From Paenisporosarcina macmurdoensis (GTDB lineage: Bacteria > Bacillota > Bacilli > Bacillales_A > Planococcaceae), in the NCBI RefSeq assembly GCF_042658845.1, contig NZ_JBHSRI010000002.1, positions 620,001-684,000 of the forward strand: a stretch of 64,000 bases of DNA, in the 5' to 3' direction. Position numbers and translations under genes: made by a program. Position 1 is the stretch's first letter. Each line of letters opens with the position of its first letter. The notes below the pieces were generated by a model, which made no database searches, had not been told where the DNA came from, and saw only the letters and a list, made by a program, of their open reading frames with translations. Shown here in pieces: positions 42,192 to 51,026 of this stretch.

Positions 42192-42238
42192 GTTACCACA
42201 AGCATTGAAAGGAAGTTACCACAAACTTACCACGAATT
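42192..42238. repeat. Candidate integrase arm-type sites, right end
   Basis: GTTACCACA at 42192-42200 and 42215-42223 and TTACCACGAATT at 42227-42238 repeat the words near the left core. Confidence 0.55.
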
Positions 42239-42337
42239 GATTGTTTTCTATTGTATCCTACTGTATTTCAATGTCATTTTGCCATGTAAAACAAGGTAAG
42301 CAATACATTATTACCTTCTATTATATATAGATATAGT

Positions 42338-42375
42338 TTCCGTACATCTGTACACCCATGGGAACGCGAACAATA
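42338..42375 (+). other. Prophage attachment site attR (displaced glnA 3' end)
   Basis: The same 38 bases as 1212-1249, continuing as the displaced host glnA 3' end to its stop near 42392 and followed by the host terminator (42399-42429). This is the original host copy. Confidence 0.9.
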
Positions 42376-42398
42376 CTTGAAAATGTATTAATAATAAG

Positions 42399-42429
42399 CG
42401 TGTGAGCCAATTGGTTCACACGTTTTTTT
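42399..42429 (+). terminator. Displaced host glnA terminator
   Basis: A 12-bp stem (one wobble) beginning CGTGTGAGCCAA followed by seven T. It now has no gene ahead of it except the att fragment. Confidence 0.85.
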
Positions 42430-42628
42430 ATGAAATTCGTTGAACTATTGCCCGTCAACACAAGAAATTATTTAAATTATTTCCTTCTAAAGAAATAATT
42501 TTTATAAAAAATAGCTATTCAAAGGATTAAATGTTTGGAATGCGGGTATATATTACTAGGATTCATTATTTAATAACTAGCACTAAGCTTTCTTTGATCT
42601 ACAAGGAGAATTTAGTGGAGGTGATTAA

Positions 42629-42820
42629 ATGAGAAAAGTCCAAGGGGTAAAAAGATTAATAGCTTATTTTGATTCAGTTAACTACCCAATGACTGAAGAA
42701 AATTTAATTATTCTTATGACTCAAAGAGAAATTCCTCATACCAGTCCATTAAGCAACATCCTTATTTTTGATCTAAATCATATTGACTGGTGGATAAAAG
42801 AACAAAATAATGTAAAGTAA
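42629..42820 (+). CDS. Hypothetical host protein (63 aa)
   Basis: ATG 42629 with GGAGGTGAT upstream. The product (VKRLIAYFDSVNYPMTEENL...) ends in DHNHIDWWIKEQ-like sequence and looks like a compact helical protein. A terminator (42825-42850) follows. The family is not recognised. Confidence 0.5.
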   Translation: MRKVQGVKRLIAYFDSVNYPMTEENLIILMTQREIPHTSPLSNILIFDLNHIDWWIKEQNNVK

Positions 42821-42824
42821 AGCC

Positions 42825-42850
42825 AAAACCCTACTTTTTAGTAGGGTTTT
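42825..42850 (+). terminator. Terminator after the 63-aa gene
   Basis: AAAACCCTAC and GTAGGGTTTT form a perfect 10-bp stem with a six-base T-rich loop; the flank after it is only moderately T-rich. Confidence 0.7.
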
Positions 42851-43071
42851 GAGCTTTTTAAAAATGTGATTTTAAAGTTCCGACGAATAATCGCTTTGAT
42901 TGAGTTCATAATGAAGGAGAAAGATTTTATATTGCTTATAACTCGTGTTAAAAACATATTTAAAGAACTGGTTAACTGTAAAGTGTGACTTTGAAAATTC
43001 AATCAGTTGTTATATGAGCTTGTTTCTAGTAGAATGAGTACTGATTTTGTTTTATGAAAAGAGGGTATCAA

Positions 43072-44142
43072 ATGAAAACATCTATTTTTGGATTGACAAT
43101 AGAACAGCTAACTACTTGGCTTCTAGATAACGGACAAAAAAAATACCGTGCAGAACAAATTTGGGATTGGTTATATATAAAGCGTATTACTGATTTTTCA
43201 CAAATGGTAAACGTTAGTAAAGAATGTATTCAATTACTTGAAGAAAACTTTGTTCTATACACACTTGAGGAAAGTGTTAAACAAGAATCAGCAGATGGAA
43301 CGATTAAATTCTTGTTTAAAATGCAAGATGGAAATTTAATTGAAACGGTATTAATGCGTTTTAAATATGGGTCATCAGTTTGTGTTACTACTCAAGTCGG
43401 CTGCAATATTGGCTGTAGTTTTTGTGCGAGTGGATTATTGAAAAAGAGTCGTGATTTGTCTTCAGGAGAAATCGTGGAACAAATTATGAAAGTTCAACAA
43501 CATCTTGACGAAGTGAAGAAAGAGGAACGTGTGAGCCATATTGTTGTAATGGGTATTGGTGAACCATTTGATAACTACACGAACTTAATGAGCTTCCTTA
43601 ACGTTGTAAACTCTCAAAAAGGCCTTGCAATTGGAGCACGTCACATTACCGTGTCGACAAGTGGGATTGTGCCTAAAATTTACGATTACGCTGATGAAGG
43701 GCTTCAAGTGAATTTAGCTATTTCGATTCATGCCCCAACAAACGAATTACGCACACGCATCATGAAAATCAATAAAGCTTATCCAATTGAAAAACTGATG
43801 GATGCAATTGATTATTACCTAGAAAAAACGAACCGTCGAATTACGTTTGAATATATCCTTTTACGCGATGTTAATGATCACGTAGAAGAAGCGGTAAAGC
43901 TTGCTAAACTGCTCGAAGACAAACGTCATTTATCGTACGTCAACTTAATTCCTTATAACCCAGTTGATGAACATGGTCAATACCAACAAAGTACTCCTGA
44001 AGCCATTAGTGCGTTTTACGATGCACTTAAGAAAAAGGGAATCAACTGTGGTGTACGCCATGAACAAGGAGCGGACATCGACGCTGCTTGTGGTCAATTA
44101 AGAAGTAAGCAAATTAAAAAAGCTGATAAAGCAACCGTATAA
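43072..44142 (+). CDS. rlmN: 23S rRNA (adenine-2503-C2) methyltransferase
   Basis: A radical-SAM enzyme that methylates C2 of A2503 in 23S rRNA and of A37 in some tRNAs. About 356 residues from ATG 43072 (AGAGGGTATCAA upstream). The radical-SAM cluster motif is CNIGCSFCASG (about residues 112-122: CxxxCxxC), the SAM-binding MGIGEPFDN follows and the catalytic C-terminal Cys lies in GADIDAACGQLRSKQ. The C-terminal motif favours RlmN over Cfr. A terminator follows. Confidence 0.88.
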   Translation: MKTSIFGLTIEQLTTWLLDNGQKKYRAEQIWDWLYIKRITDFSQMVNVSKECIQLLEENFVLYTLEESVKQESADGTIKFLFKMQDGNLIETVLMRFKYGSSVCVTTQVGCNIGCSFCASGLLKKSRDLSSGEIVEQIMKVQQHLDEVKKEERVSHIVVMGIGEPFDNYTNLMSFLNVVNSQKGLAIGARHITVSTSGIVPKIYDYADEGLQVNLAISIHAPTNELRTRIMKINKAYPIEKLMDAIDYYLEKTNRRITFEYILLRDVNDHVEEAVKLAKLLEDKRHLSYVNLIPYNPVDEHGQYQQSTPEAISAFYDALKKKGINCGVRHEQGADIDAACGQLRSKQIKKADKATV

Positions 44143-44168
44143 TTAGATTACCCCATAGACAACGTAAA

Positions 44169-44197
44169 ACGCTTCTCACCTTGAGAAGCGTTTTTTT
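44169..44197 (+). terminator. Terminator of rlmN
   Basis: ACGCTTCTC (44169-44177) and GAGAAGCGT (44183-44191) form a 9-bp stem followed by a T-tract. Confidence 0.88.
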
Positions 44198-44351
44198 CTT
44201 TATCTATAGGCTAGCTTTCCCATAAAAATATTATTACCTTATTGTTAACAACTGCTTTATTAATGATTGACGAGCTGTTTAGATGGCTCTTTTTGCGTCT
44301 TGAAAAGAAGAAACAGTATTGTTCAAGGAGGAAACAAGATGAACTGGAAAA

Positions 44352-44388
44352 AGAGATGGGCGAGTGACGCAGTCACAAGTCCATCTCT
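44352..44388. repeat. Structured repeat hairpin, third copy
   Basis: AGAGATGGGC pairs with GTCCATCTCT around an inner GTGAC-GCA-GTCAC stem. The inner sequence is identical to the hairpins at 62036-62068 and 62341-62373, while the outer stem differs by paired changes. A run of about 40 bases 3' of it also matches those copies. Confidence 0.7.
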
Positions 44389-44553
44389 TTATTCTTTAGA
44401 TCAAGGTGCAGCAGAAGATTCGTCCGACCGAAGCGGGCTGACTTTTCACAGCAATGAAGCAATAATATTTATAAATAAATCATTGACTAGATACTAGTTC
44501 AAATAAGATATACATAAGATAATGTAACACCAGATTAAAAAGGAGGTAGGTAA

Positions 44554-44811
44554 GTGAGCGAATCGAAGAATCTTGCACCTTTTGACAAGATGATGATTGT
44601 TCGTACTATCGTTCTATTTTTAGCTTGGATAAATCAATATTTGGTCATGAAGGGAACGAGTCCATTACCATTTAATGATACAGATTACGAAGTTGCAGCA
44701 ACAGCTCTCATCACGTTTGCGGCATCGATGTGGGGTTGGTGGAAAAACAACGATGTGCGCTTTAAAGCTCGACGCAATACACAATATTTAAAAGATAAGG
44801 GATTAAAATAA
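44554..44811 (+). CDS. Orphan SPP1-type phage holin
   Basis: An 85-residue protein of the SPP1/XhlB-type holin family: MIVRTIVLFLAWINQYLVMK (first span), ATALITFAASMWGWWKNNDV (second) and a basic tail. It starts at GTG 44554 with AAGGAGGTAG upstream. It lies outside the prophage, next to lexA, without endolysin or other phage genes, so it may be a relic or a recruited host gene. Confidence 0.75.
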   Translation: MSESKNLAPFDKMMIVRTIVLFLAWINQYLVMKGTSPLPFNDTDYEVAATALITFAASMWGWWKNNDVRFKARRNTQYLKDKGLK

Positions 44812-44864
44812 TCCGAATTTAAGTGTGGGGGACAATCCAATCTCATAAAAAAGAACACAAAAAG

Positions 44865-44893
44865 GCCGACTGAAGATGAAAATGTCAGTCGGC
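44865..44893 (-). terminator. Minus-strand terminator downstream of lexA
   Basis: GCCGACTGA / TCAGTCGGC form a 9-bp stem; on the minus strand it is followed by a T-rich stretch. Confidence 0.6.
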
Positions 44894-44965
44894 GTGATAT
44901 CGGCTCAAAATCAGTATAGCACACATCTACTTAAAGTGTAAAGTACTGATTAACTATTGAAAAAA

Positions 44966-44987
44966 CCCTTACACAAATGTGTAAGGG
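44966..44987 (-). terminator. Terminator of lexA
   Basis: CCCTTACAC (44966-44974) and GTGTAAGGG (44979-44987) form a perfect 9-bp stem; on the minus strand six T follow. It lies 13 bases past the lexA stop. Confidence 0.85.
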
Positions 44988-44999
44988 CTTTGTTGTTGA

Positions 45000-45620
45000 T
45001 TAATGAAGATGACGATAAACACCTACAACTTTTCCTAGTATCGAAACTTTCTCAACGATAATTGGCTCCATAGATGAATTTTCAGGTTGAAGACGGAAAT
45101 AGGATTCTTCTTTAAAGAATCGTTTAACAGTGGCTTCATCGTCTTCAGTCATAGCGACGACAATTTCACCGTTATTTGCAGTCTGCTGCTGTTTCACAAC
45201 AACATAGTCACCGTTTAATATCCCGGCTTCTATCATACTATCTCCCATTATTTCAAGCATAAAGAGATTGTCTTCGGTAGTTCCAAACGTTTCAGGTAGT
45301 GGGAAAAACTCTTCTATATTTTCAATGGCTGTGATTGGTAACCCAGCGGTGACTTTCCCGATTAATGGGACATTTACTACGTTTGGTCGAAATTCTGCCA
45401 AGTTATCAAACTCTAAAATTTCAATTGCGCGTGGTTTTGTAGGATCGCGTCGAATTAATCCCTTACTTTCTAGTCTAGCTAAATGACCATGAACTGTGGA
45501 ACTAGAAGCAAGTCCTACCGCTTCTCCAATTTCTCTCACGGATGGTGGATATCCTTTTTTTCGAACTTCATCTTTTATAAAAGCCATAATATCTTCTTGT
45601 CGTTTCGATACTTTTTTCAA
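45000..45620 (-). CDS. lexA: SOS repressor LexA (DinR)
   Basis: A 206-residue repressor. The winged-helix N-terminus (residues about 1-65: SKRQEDIMAFIKDEVRKKG, ASSSTVHGHLARLESKGLIR) binds CGAACRNRYGTTYC boxes; the C-terminal S24 domain carries the Ala-Gly cleavage site in GKVTAGLPI, the Ser in GDSMIEAGILNGD and the Lys in DEATVKRFF. DNA damage triggers RecA-assisted self-cleavage. It is divergent from yneA over three LexA boxes, as in B. subtilis. Its boxes also occur inside the prophage (3023, 3078, 41386, 41409). Confidence 0.96.
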   Translation of the reverse strand: MKKVSKRQEDIMAFIKDEVRKKGYPPSVREIGEAVGLASSSTVHGHLARLESKGLIRRDPTKPRAIEILEFDNLAEFRPNVVNVPLIGKVTAGLPITAIENIEEFFPLPETFGTTEDNLFMLEIMGDSMIEAGILNGDYVVVKQQQTANNGEIVVAMTEDDEATVKRFFKEESYFRLQPENSSMEPIIVEKVSILGKVVGVYRHLH

Positions 45621-45693
45621 CTAGTTCACCTCTTCGCCAAATGGTTTCTCTCTAATTAACTACTTTTAGTATATCAATTCGAATAATAAAATG

Positions 45694-45774
45694 CAAACAT
45701 AGGTTCTAATTATTGTTGACAAGAAACGTGTGTTCGGTTTATAGTAATAAATATAAATTACGAACAAACATTCT
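45694..45774. promoter_or_regulatory. Three LexA boxes between lexA and yneA
   Basis: Boxes at 45694-45707 (weak), 45723-45736 (good) and 45761-45774 (CGAACAAACATTCT) lie in the divergent region. This is the usual autoregulated layout of lexA/yneA in Bacillus. Confidence 0.75.
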
Positions 45775-45792
45775 ATTCGAGGAGGAATTCAA

Positions 45793-46110
45793 ATGAATTG
45801 GGTCAAAAACAATCCATTTATTTCGTTATTAGTAGGTGTAATCTTTAGTTGTACATTGTTTTTTGTGCTTTTTGCTGTTGAGCAAGAGGAGTCTTACAAT
45901 GAAATCTTTATACATGATGGGGATACACTTTGGACTTTATCTGATAAATATAGAGGCAATACACCTAAACAAGATTGGATTTCAGAAGTCATGATAGCAA
46001 ACAACTTAAATACTCAAATGATTCATGCAGGAGATTCACTTGTCCTACCAAATTCTCTTGATCAGTATGCCCCTGACCAAGGAATAGAATATGCGGGAGA
46101 ATCAGATTAA
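45793..46110 (+). CDS. yneA: SOS cell-division suppressor YneA (LysM)
   Basis: A 105-residue protein with an N-terminal membrane span (about residues 10-28, FISLLVGVIFSCTLFFVLFA) and a LysM domain (about 38-88: IFIHDGDTLWTLSDKYRGNT). Its SOS-induced form stops septum formation. It shares the LexA boxes of the divergent region, and TAATG overlaps yneB. Confidence 0.88.
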   Translation: MNWVKNNPFISLLVGVIFSCTLFFVLFAVEQEESYNEIFIHDGDTLWTLSDKYRGNTPKQDWISEVMIANNLNTQMIHAGDSLVLPNSLDQYAPDQGIEYAGESD

Positions 46111-46769
46111 TGGCCAATTCTAATTCTGCGGTTCTTTACTGCCGTGTAAGTACTGATAAAGAAGCGCAAGAAACTTCTTTAATTCGGCAAGAAGAAGAAT
46201 TGCGTAAATTTGCTCAGGAGCAAAAGTACTTCGTAAGAGATGTATTTCTTGATCAACATAGTGGGTATTCTGTTGAACGAGAAGGGTTACTTGATATGCT
46301 TGATTTTATAAAAATGAATTCAATAACAACCGTCTTTATACAAGACGAGACACGACTGGGTAGAGGGAATTCACGTATGGCTATATTACATATGTTGAAA
46401 AAATTAGATATTGAAGTTATTTCTTTAAATGATGGTGGGTCTATTCGTTTAAACGAAATGGACACGATGATGTTAGAAATTTTAGCCCTAGTAGAAGAAT
46501 ACCAACGTAAATTGCATAATGCCAAAATACGTAGAGGGATGAGAAGGGCAGTGGAACACGGTTTTAAACCAGAAAAAAATCTGAAGGATCAAGGCAATCC
46601 TGAAGGACGAGAACGAAAAGAGATTCCAATGGATGAAATCGTGAAATTACGTAACAACGGCTTAACATATGCAGAGATTGCCTCAACATTAAGAGGCTTT
46701 GGTTTTCCTGTTAGTAAAGCAACAGTTCACCGTAGATATATGGAGTACAAAGAAAGACTTGGAGGCTAA
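46110..46769 (+). CDS. yneB: Serine recombinase/resolvase YneB
   Basis: A 219-residue resolvase-like protein. The N-terminal catalytic domain begins with LYCRVSTDKEAQE (Ser nucleophile about residue 13) and has the expected Arg residues in FIQDETRLGRGNSRM; the C-terminus has a helix-turn-helix (LTYAEIASTLRGFGFPVSKA). It lies in the yneA SOS operon, as in B. subtilis, where its role is unknown. Confidence 0.9.
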   Translation: MANSNSAVLYCRVSTDKEAQETSLIRQEEELRKFAQEQKYFVRDVFLDQHSGYSVEREGLLDMLDFIKMNSITTVFIQDETRLGRGNSRMAILHMLKKLDIEVISLNDGGSIRLNEMDTMMLEILALVEEYQRKLHNAKIRRGMRRAVEHGFKPEKNLKDQGNPEGRERKEIPMDEIVKLRNNGLTYAEIASTLRGFGFPVSKATVHRRYMEYKERLGG

Positions 46770-46836
46770 ATACTTGCGCTCCGAGTCTTTTTTGCATACC
46801 TTTTAATAAGGTTATTAGAAGAAAGGTGTGGAATTA

Positions 46837-47070
46837 ATGTTATCTCCAGGAAAAATAACTCGAATTAACGAGTTGTCAAAAAAATCTAAATCAATTGGAT
46901 TAACAATAGAAGAAGCAAAAGAGCAGACATCTTTGCGTAAAGAGTATTTGGAAACGTTTCGTTCATCCATGAAAAATACGATTGAAAATGTGACAGTTAT
47001 AGACCCAGAAGGCAATGATGTTACGCCGGATAAAGTGAAAGCGATAAAAGAAAAGAAATTTCTGAATTAA
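46837..47070 (+). CDS. ynzC: DUF896 protein YnzC
   Basis: About 77 residues from ATG 46837 (AAAGG ten bases upstream). The helical hairpin (KITRINELSKKSKSIGLTIE, EAKEQTSLRKEYLETFRSSM) defines the DUF896/UPF0291 family. It lies between yneB and tkt as in B. subtilis. Confidence 0.88.
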   Translation: MLSPGKITRINELSKKSKSIGLTIEEAKEQTSLRKEYLETFRSSMKNTIENVTVIDPEGNDVTPDKVKAIKEKKFLN

Positions 47071-47160
47071 ATCAACATTTTGCTAACCATTGTCAGTTCG
47101 TCAAAAGTTGACTACACTAAATGGAGAAGAAAACTTTTGTTTCAGAGAGGAAGTCATAAT

Positions 47161-49167
47161 ATGTCTCAACACGTAGATCAGTTAGCTATTAGTACAATCC
47201 GCACATTATCAATCGATGCAATTGAAAAAGCAAATTCAGGTCATCCAGGTTTACCAATGGGAGCAGCTCCAATGGCTTATACACTTTGGACGAAACATTT
47301 AAGTCATAACCCAGTAAATCCTACTTGGTTCAATCGTGACCGTTTTGTTCTTTCTGCAGGTCACGGTTCGATGTTACTTTACAGCTTATTGCACTTAGGT
47401 GGGTATGATTTGCCAATGGGAGAGATTAAAAACTTCCGTCAATGGAATTCTAAAACACCAGGTCATCCTGAATTTGGTCATACTTCAGGTGTAGAAGCTA
47501 CAACTGGTCCACTTGGACAAGGAATCGGCATGTCAGTCGGTATGGCTATGGCGGAGCGTCACTTAGCTGCAGTCTATAATAAACCAAACCATGAAGTTGT
47601 TGATCATTTCACATATGCTCTATGTGGTGATGGAGACTTAATGGAAGGTGTTGCGGCAGAAGCTATTTCTCTTGCAGGACACTTACAATTGGATAAATTA
47701 ATTGTTCTTTACGATAGCAATGACATTTCTCTTGATGGTGATTTAAATAAATCATTCTCGGAAAAAATCCAAAAACGTTTTGAATCTTACGGATGGAACT
47801 ATTTACATGTTGCAGACGGAAACTCACTTGAAGATTTAACAAATGCGATTGAATCAGCTAAAAACCATAAAGGCCAGCCTACTTTAATAGAAGTTAAAAC
47901 GGTTATTGGTTTTGGATCTCCAAATCGTTCTGGTAAATCTGATGCACACGGAATGCCATTAGGTAAAGATGAAGCGTTATTAACAAAAGAAAGCTACAAG
48001 TGGACATTTGAAGAAGATTTCCATGTGCCTGAAGAAGTATATGCTACTTTCAAAGAAGCTGCAGAGCAACTTGGAGGTGCTAATGAAGCATCGTGGAATG
48101 AACTGTTTAGCTCATACAAATCAGCGTATCCTGAACTTGCAGAACAATTTGCACTAGCAATTAAAGGTGAACTACCTGAAAACTATGATGTTGAAATTCC
48201 TGTATACGAAGCTGGAAAATCGCTGGCAACACGTGCATCTTCAGGTGATGTGTTAAATGCCATCGCTAAAACCGTCCCTTCATTCTTTGGCGGAAGCGCG
48301 GATCTTGCTGGCTCAAATAAAACAAATATCAAAGGTGCTGGTGATTTCTCTAGCGACTCTTATGAAGGTCGGAACATTTGGTTTGGTGTTCGTGAATTTG
48401 CAATGGGTGCTGCTTTAAACGGTATGGCCTTACACGGTGGTTTACATGTGTTTGGTGGAACATTCTTCGTATTCAGCGATTATGTACGACCAGCTGTACG
48501 TCTATCAGCTTTAATGGGACTTCCTGTTACGTATGTATTTACACATGACAGTATTGCTGTTGGTGAAGATGGTCCTACACATGAACCTGTTGAACAATTA
48601 GCTTCATTACGTGCGATGCCAAACTTATCAGTTATCCGTCCTGCTGACGCTAACGAATCGGCAGAAGCTTGGAAGCTAGCTGTGACATCTAAATCTATTC
48701 CAACTGCATTAATTTTATCTAGACAAAACTTACCTGTACTTGAGCACACTGCAGAGCTTGCAGCTGAAGGTGTTGCTAGAGGAGCATATGTAGTATCTCC
48801 TGCGAACAAAGAACGAGCAGACGTACTATTATTAGCGACAGGTTCTGAAGTTTCTCTTGCAGTCGATGCACAACATGTATTAGCTGAAGAAGGAATTGAT
48901 GTAGCTGTCATCTCAATGCCTTCATGGGATCGTTTTGAAAAACAAGATGCTGAATATAAAAATAGCGTCTTGCCAAAAACTGTGAAAAAACGTTTAGCAA
49001 TTGAAATGGGCGTTTCATTCGGTTGGGAACGATACTCAGGCGACGAAGGTAGCATTTTAGCTATTGATCGCTTTGGCGCAAGTGCACCAGGGGAGATTGT
49101 AATGAAAGAATTTGGTTTCTCTACAGAAAACGTAGTAGCTCGTGTGAAATCTTTACTAAATAAATAA
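47161..49167 (+). CDS. tkt: Transketolase
   Basis: A thiamine-diphosphate enzyme of the pentose phosphate pathway. 668 residues from ATG 47161 (AGAGGAAGTC upstream; the frame opens at 47080). Signatures are the N-terminal GHPGLPMGAAPMAY, GPLGQGIGMSVGMAMAE, the ThDP motif (GDGDLMEG...), the VRPAVRLSALMGLP segment and THDSIAVGEDGPTHEP (His and Glu). A hairpin terminator follows (49175-49211). Confidence 0.97.
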   Translation: MSQHVDQLAISTIRTLSIDAIEKANSGHPGLPMGAAPMAYTLWTKHLSHNPVNPTWFNRDRFVLSAGHGSMLLYSLLHLGGYDLPMGEIKNFRQWNSKTPGHPEFGHTSGVEATTGPLGQGIGMSVGMAMAERHLAAVYNKPNHEVVDHFTYALCGDGDLMEGVAAEAISLAGHLQLDKLIVLYDSNDISLDGDLNKSFSEKIQKRFESYGWNYLHVADGNSLEDLTNAIESAKNHKGQPTLIEVKTVIGFGSPNRSGKSDAHGMPLGKDEALLTKESYKWTFEEDFHVPEEVYATFKEAAEQLGGANEASWNELFSSYKSAYPELAEQFALAIKGELPENYDVEIPVYEAGKSLATRASSGDVLNAIAKTVPSFFGGSADLAGSNKTNIKGAGDFSSDSYEGRNIWFGVREFAMGAALNGMALHGGLHVFGGTFFVFSDYVRPAVRLSALMGLPVTYVFTHDSIAVGEDGPTHEPVEQLASLRAMPNLSVIRPADANESAEAWKLAVTSKSIPTALILSRQNLPVLEHTAELAAEGVARGAYVVSPANKERADVLLLATGSEVSLAVDAQHVLAEEGIDVAVISMPSWDRFEKQDAEYKNSVLPKTVKKRLAIEMGVSFGWERYSGDEGSILAIDRFGASAPGEIVMKEFGFSTENVVARVKSLLNK

Positions 49168-49174
49168 AATTAAA

Positions 49175-49211
49175 AACAAGTAGTGCGCATTCGCCACTAC
49201 TTGTTTTTTTT
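49175..49211 (+). terminator. Terminator of tkt
   Basis: AACAAGTAGTG (49175-49185) pairs with CACTACTTGTT (49195-49205), followed by a T-tract. Confidence 0.88.
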
Positions 49212-49302
49212 CGTCAATAATAGTGATAGAGAAAAATCGCAGTTCGACAACCTTAGCAACAATACTTCTTTATACTTAAAATAAAAAGTGGGGGTATATC
49301 AA

Positions 49303-49758
49303 ATGCGTACATATAAAATTTTTCATATAAAAAAAGAATACCAACCTTTCGTTTTGGGTCGAGAAAAAATGTTGCAAGAAATACTAGGAAGAGATCAAGT
49401 ACAAAGTGACATAGATAATAATGAAATGACGTATGTATGTGAGAAAATTGATGAAGATTTCGTCAAGCAGAGTTTGGAAAGAAAACTAAGCCGCTTGTTT
49501 GAACATAAAGAAAAAGAACCAAAGAAACTAGTACTGGAGCATCCATTAAAAGGGTCTATTCGAATTAAATTTGATCCTTATTGTGTCCATGTGTGGTGTA
49601 AAGGGTCACATATGTTGGACTTGGACCTCTTCGCTGGATTATCTGATTCTAGTGACTGTTATATGGCTTTTCAACAGGAAGAGGCTTCATTTGGTTGGTT
49701 GAAGCCCATTAAGATAGGATCGATTCATTCATTTACAGAAATTCTAGACTTCGTCTAG
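49303..49758 (+). CDS. sirA: Sporulation inhibitor of DnaA, SirA
   Basis: About 151 residues from ATG 49303 (GGGGGTATATC upstream). It resembles SirA (YneE), which binds DnaA domain I and stops replication initiation in sporulating cells: an N-terminal TYKIFHIKKEYQPFVLGREK and a C-terminal AFQQEEASFGWLKPIK are the recognisable parts. It lies between tkt and yneF as in B. subtilis. Moderate sequence divergence is visible. Confidence 0.82.
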   Translation: MRTYKIFHIKKEYQPFVLGREKMLQEILGRDQVQSDIDNNEMTYVCEKIDEDFVKQSLERKLSRLFEHKEKEPKKLVLEHPLKGSIRIKFDPYCVHVWCKGSHMLDLDLFAGLSDSSDCYMAFQQEEASFGWLKPIKIGSIHSFTEILDFV

Positions 49759-49835
49759 CAAGGACAAAGGTTTTGTTGTATAATCCTTCTTGGAGATAAA
49801 AACTCAAGTTAACACCACGAAGGAGGAAAACTACT

Positions 49836-50054
49836 ATGTCAACTGGTATTTGGATTTTATTTATTGTTTTAGCATTACTAGCTGGAGCTGCAATTGGTTT
49901 CTTTGCTGCTCGTAAATATATGATGAAGTATTTAAAAGAGAATCCACCAATTAATGAACAAATGCTTCGCATGATGATGGCTCAAATGGGACGTAAACCG
50001 TCTGAAAAACAAGTAAAACAAATGATGAACCAAATGAATAAATCACAAAAATAA
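49836..50054 (+). CDS. yneF: UPF0154 membrane protein YneF
   Basis: A 72-residue protein: one N-terminal span (about residues 4-22), then KYMMKYLKENPPINEQMLRM typical of UPF0154. AAGGAGGAAAA precedes the ATG. Confidence 0.9.
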   Translation: MSTGIWILFIVLALLAGAAIGFFAARKYMMKYLKENPPINEQMLRMMMAQMGRKPSEKQVKQMMNQMNKSQK

Positions 50055-50083
50055 AAATAGCACTCGCTTAGAGTGCTATTTTT
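50055..50083. terminator. Bidirectional terminator, yneF / yqkD
   Basis: TAGCACTC and GAGTGCTA stem with A- and T-rich flanks between two convergent genes. Confidence 0.8.
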
Positions 50084-50085
50084 AT

Positions 50086-51015
50086 TTATTTAGGCAATAG
50101 ATGATAGGTATATAAAAATTCCGCGACCGTTCTTTCATACTCTTCTGCATTTAAATTAAAGGATTGTGCATGTGCACCTATTTCAAAGAGTTTCATTTGT
50201 TTGGGACCTTTCTTCAACGCATAAAGTTCTTGAGTCATTTCCGGCAATATAAAGTCGTCAAGTAAGCTATGAATAAACAAAACCGGTTTTTCAATATGTG
50301 TTACAGCCTCTCTTGGTGACACGAGCTTCATGGAGTAACCGTCTCGCACACGCAAAAACACATCAGCTAATTTAATGGCAAGAATGGTGCGAAGAGGTGT
50401 TTCTTTTTTCATTAAATACATCAGTTGATCGGTGAAATCGGAAAAAGCGCAATCAGCAATGTAAAAGTGAGCATGATCTTCTAGTGTACCAGCATACAAA
50501 ATCGTAGTTGCTGCCCCCATAGACTCCCCATGGATACCGATAATCCCATCATCGCCTGCGTACTCTTTTACCGCCTTTACGACTGCTTGCAAATCTTTTT
50601 TTTCGTAATGGCCAAAACTAGTCGTTTTTCCACCAGAATCACCGTGACGTCTATGATCATAAACAACCGAATTAAAACCTAACCGTTCAAATAATCGTGC
50701 ATACTTAACCGAGTTAATTTTGCTTTCGGTAACTCCGTGACAAATGACCACAATATTCTTTGTGTTCAGTGGTTCTAAAAATATCGCTTTCACAGGATAA
50801 CCATTTGGACTATCAATCCATTTTTCGGTTTTTTCAACACCGTTAAACCAAGCCTCATCAAATCTCTTCGCAGTAATTTCTCGATTCAATATAAAAGCGT
50901 CGTCTTTTTTCTTCAAATACATCAAGCGGTTTGTAAATATAACACCCAAAATCGCCACTCCTGCGGTCATAATACTCGAAAGAATACTGGTGATCCAAAG
51001 AATGCGACGCTTCAT
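50086..51015 (-). CDS. yqkD: Alpha/beta hydrolase YqkD
   Basis: A 309-residue protein with an N-terminal span (residues about 5-27, ILWITSILSSIMTAGVAILG...) and an alpha/beta hydrolase fold: the nucleophile elbow is IGIHGESMGAATT (Ser about 158), with an HG pair in VVICHGVTE and the catalytic His near IGAHAQSF. It probably acts as a membrane-bound esterase or lipase-like enzyme; substrate unknown. Homologous to YqkD. Confidence 0.8.
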   Translation of the reverse strand: MKRRILWITSILSSIMTAGVAILGVIFTNRLMYLKKKDDAFILNREITAKRFDEAWFNGVEKTEKWIDSPNGYPVKAIFLEPLNTKNIVVICHGVTESKINSVKYARLFERLGFNSVVYDHRRHGDSGGKTTSFGHYEKKDLQAVVKAVKEYAGDDGIIGIHGESMGAATTILYAGTLEDHAHFYIADCAFSDFTDQLMYLMKKETPLRTILAIKLADVFLRVRDGYSMKLVSPREAVTHIEKPVLFIHSLLDDFILPEMTQELYALKKGPKQMKLFEIGAHAQSFNLNAEEYERTVAEFLYTYHLLPK

Positions 51016-51026
51016 GGGGTTTCCTC

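Noticed and set aside
43072..44142. Cfr-type antibiotic resistance methyltransferase
   Set aside because: Length, the N-terminal FGLTIEQLTTWL pattern and the C-terminal GADIDAACGQLR motif fit RlmN better.
44267..44497. 76-residue ORF between rlmN and the holin gene
   Set aside because: It runs through the structured repeat hairpin, whose sequence is also found in non-coding DNA at 62036 and 62341; the frame is by chance.
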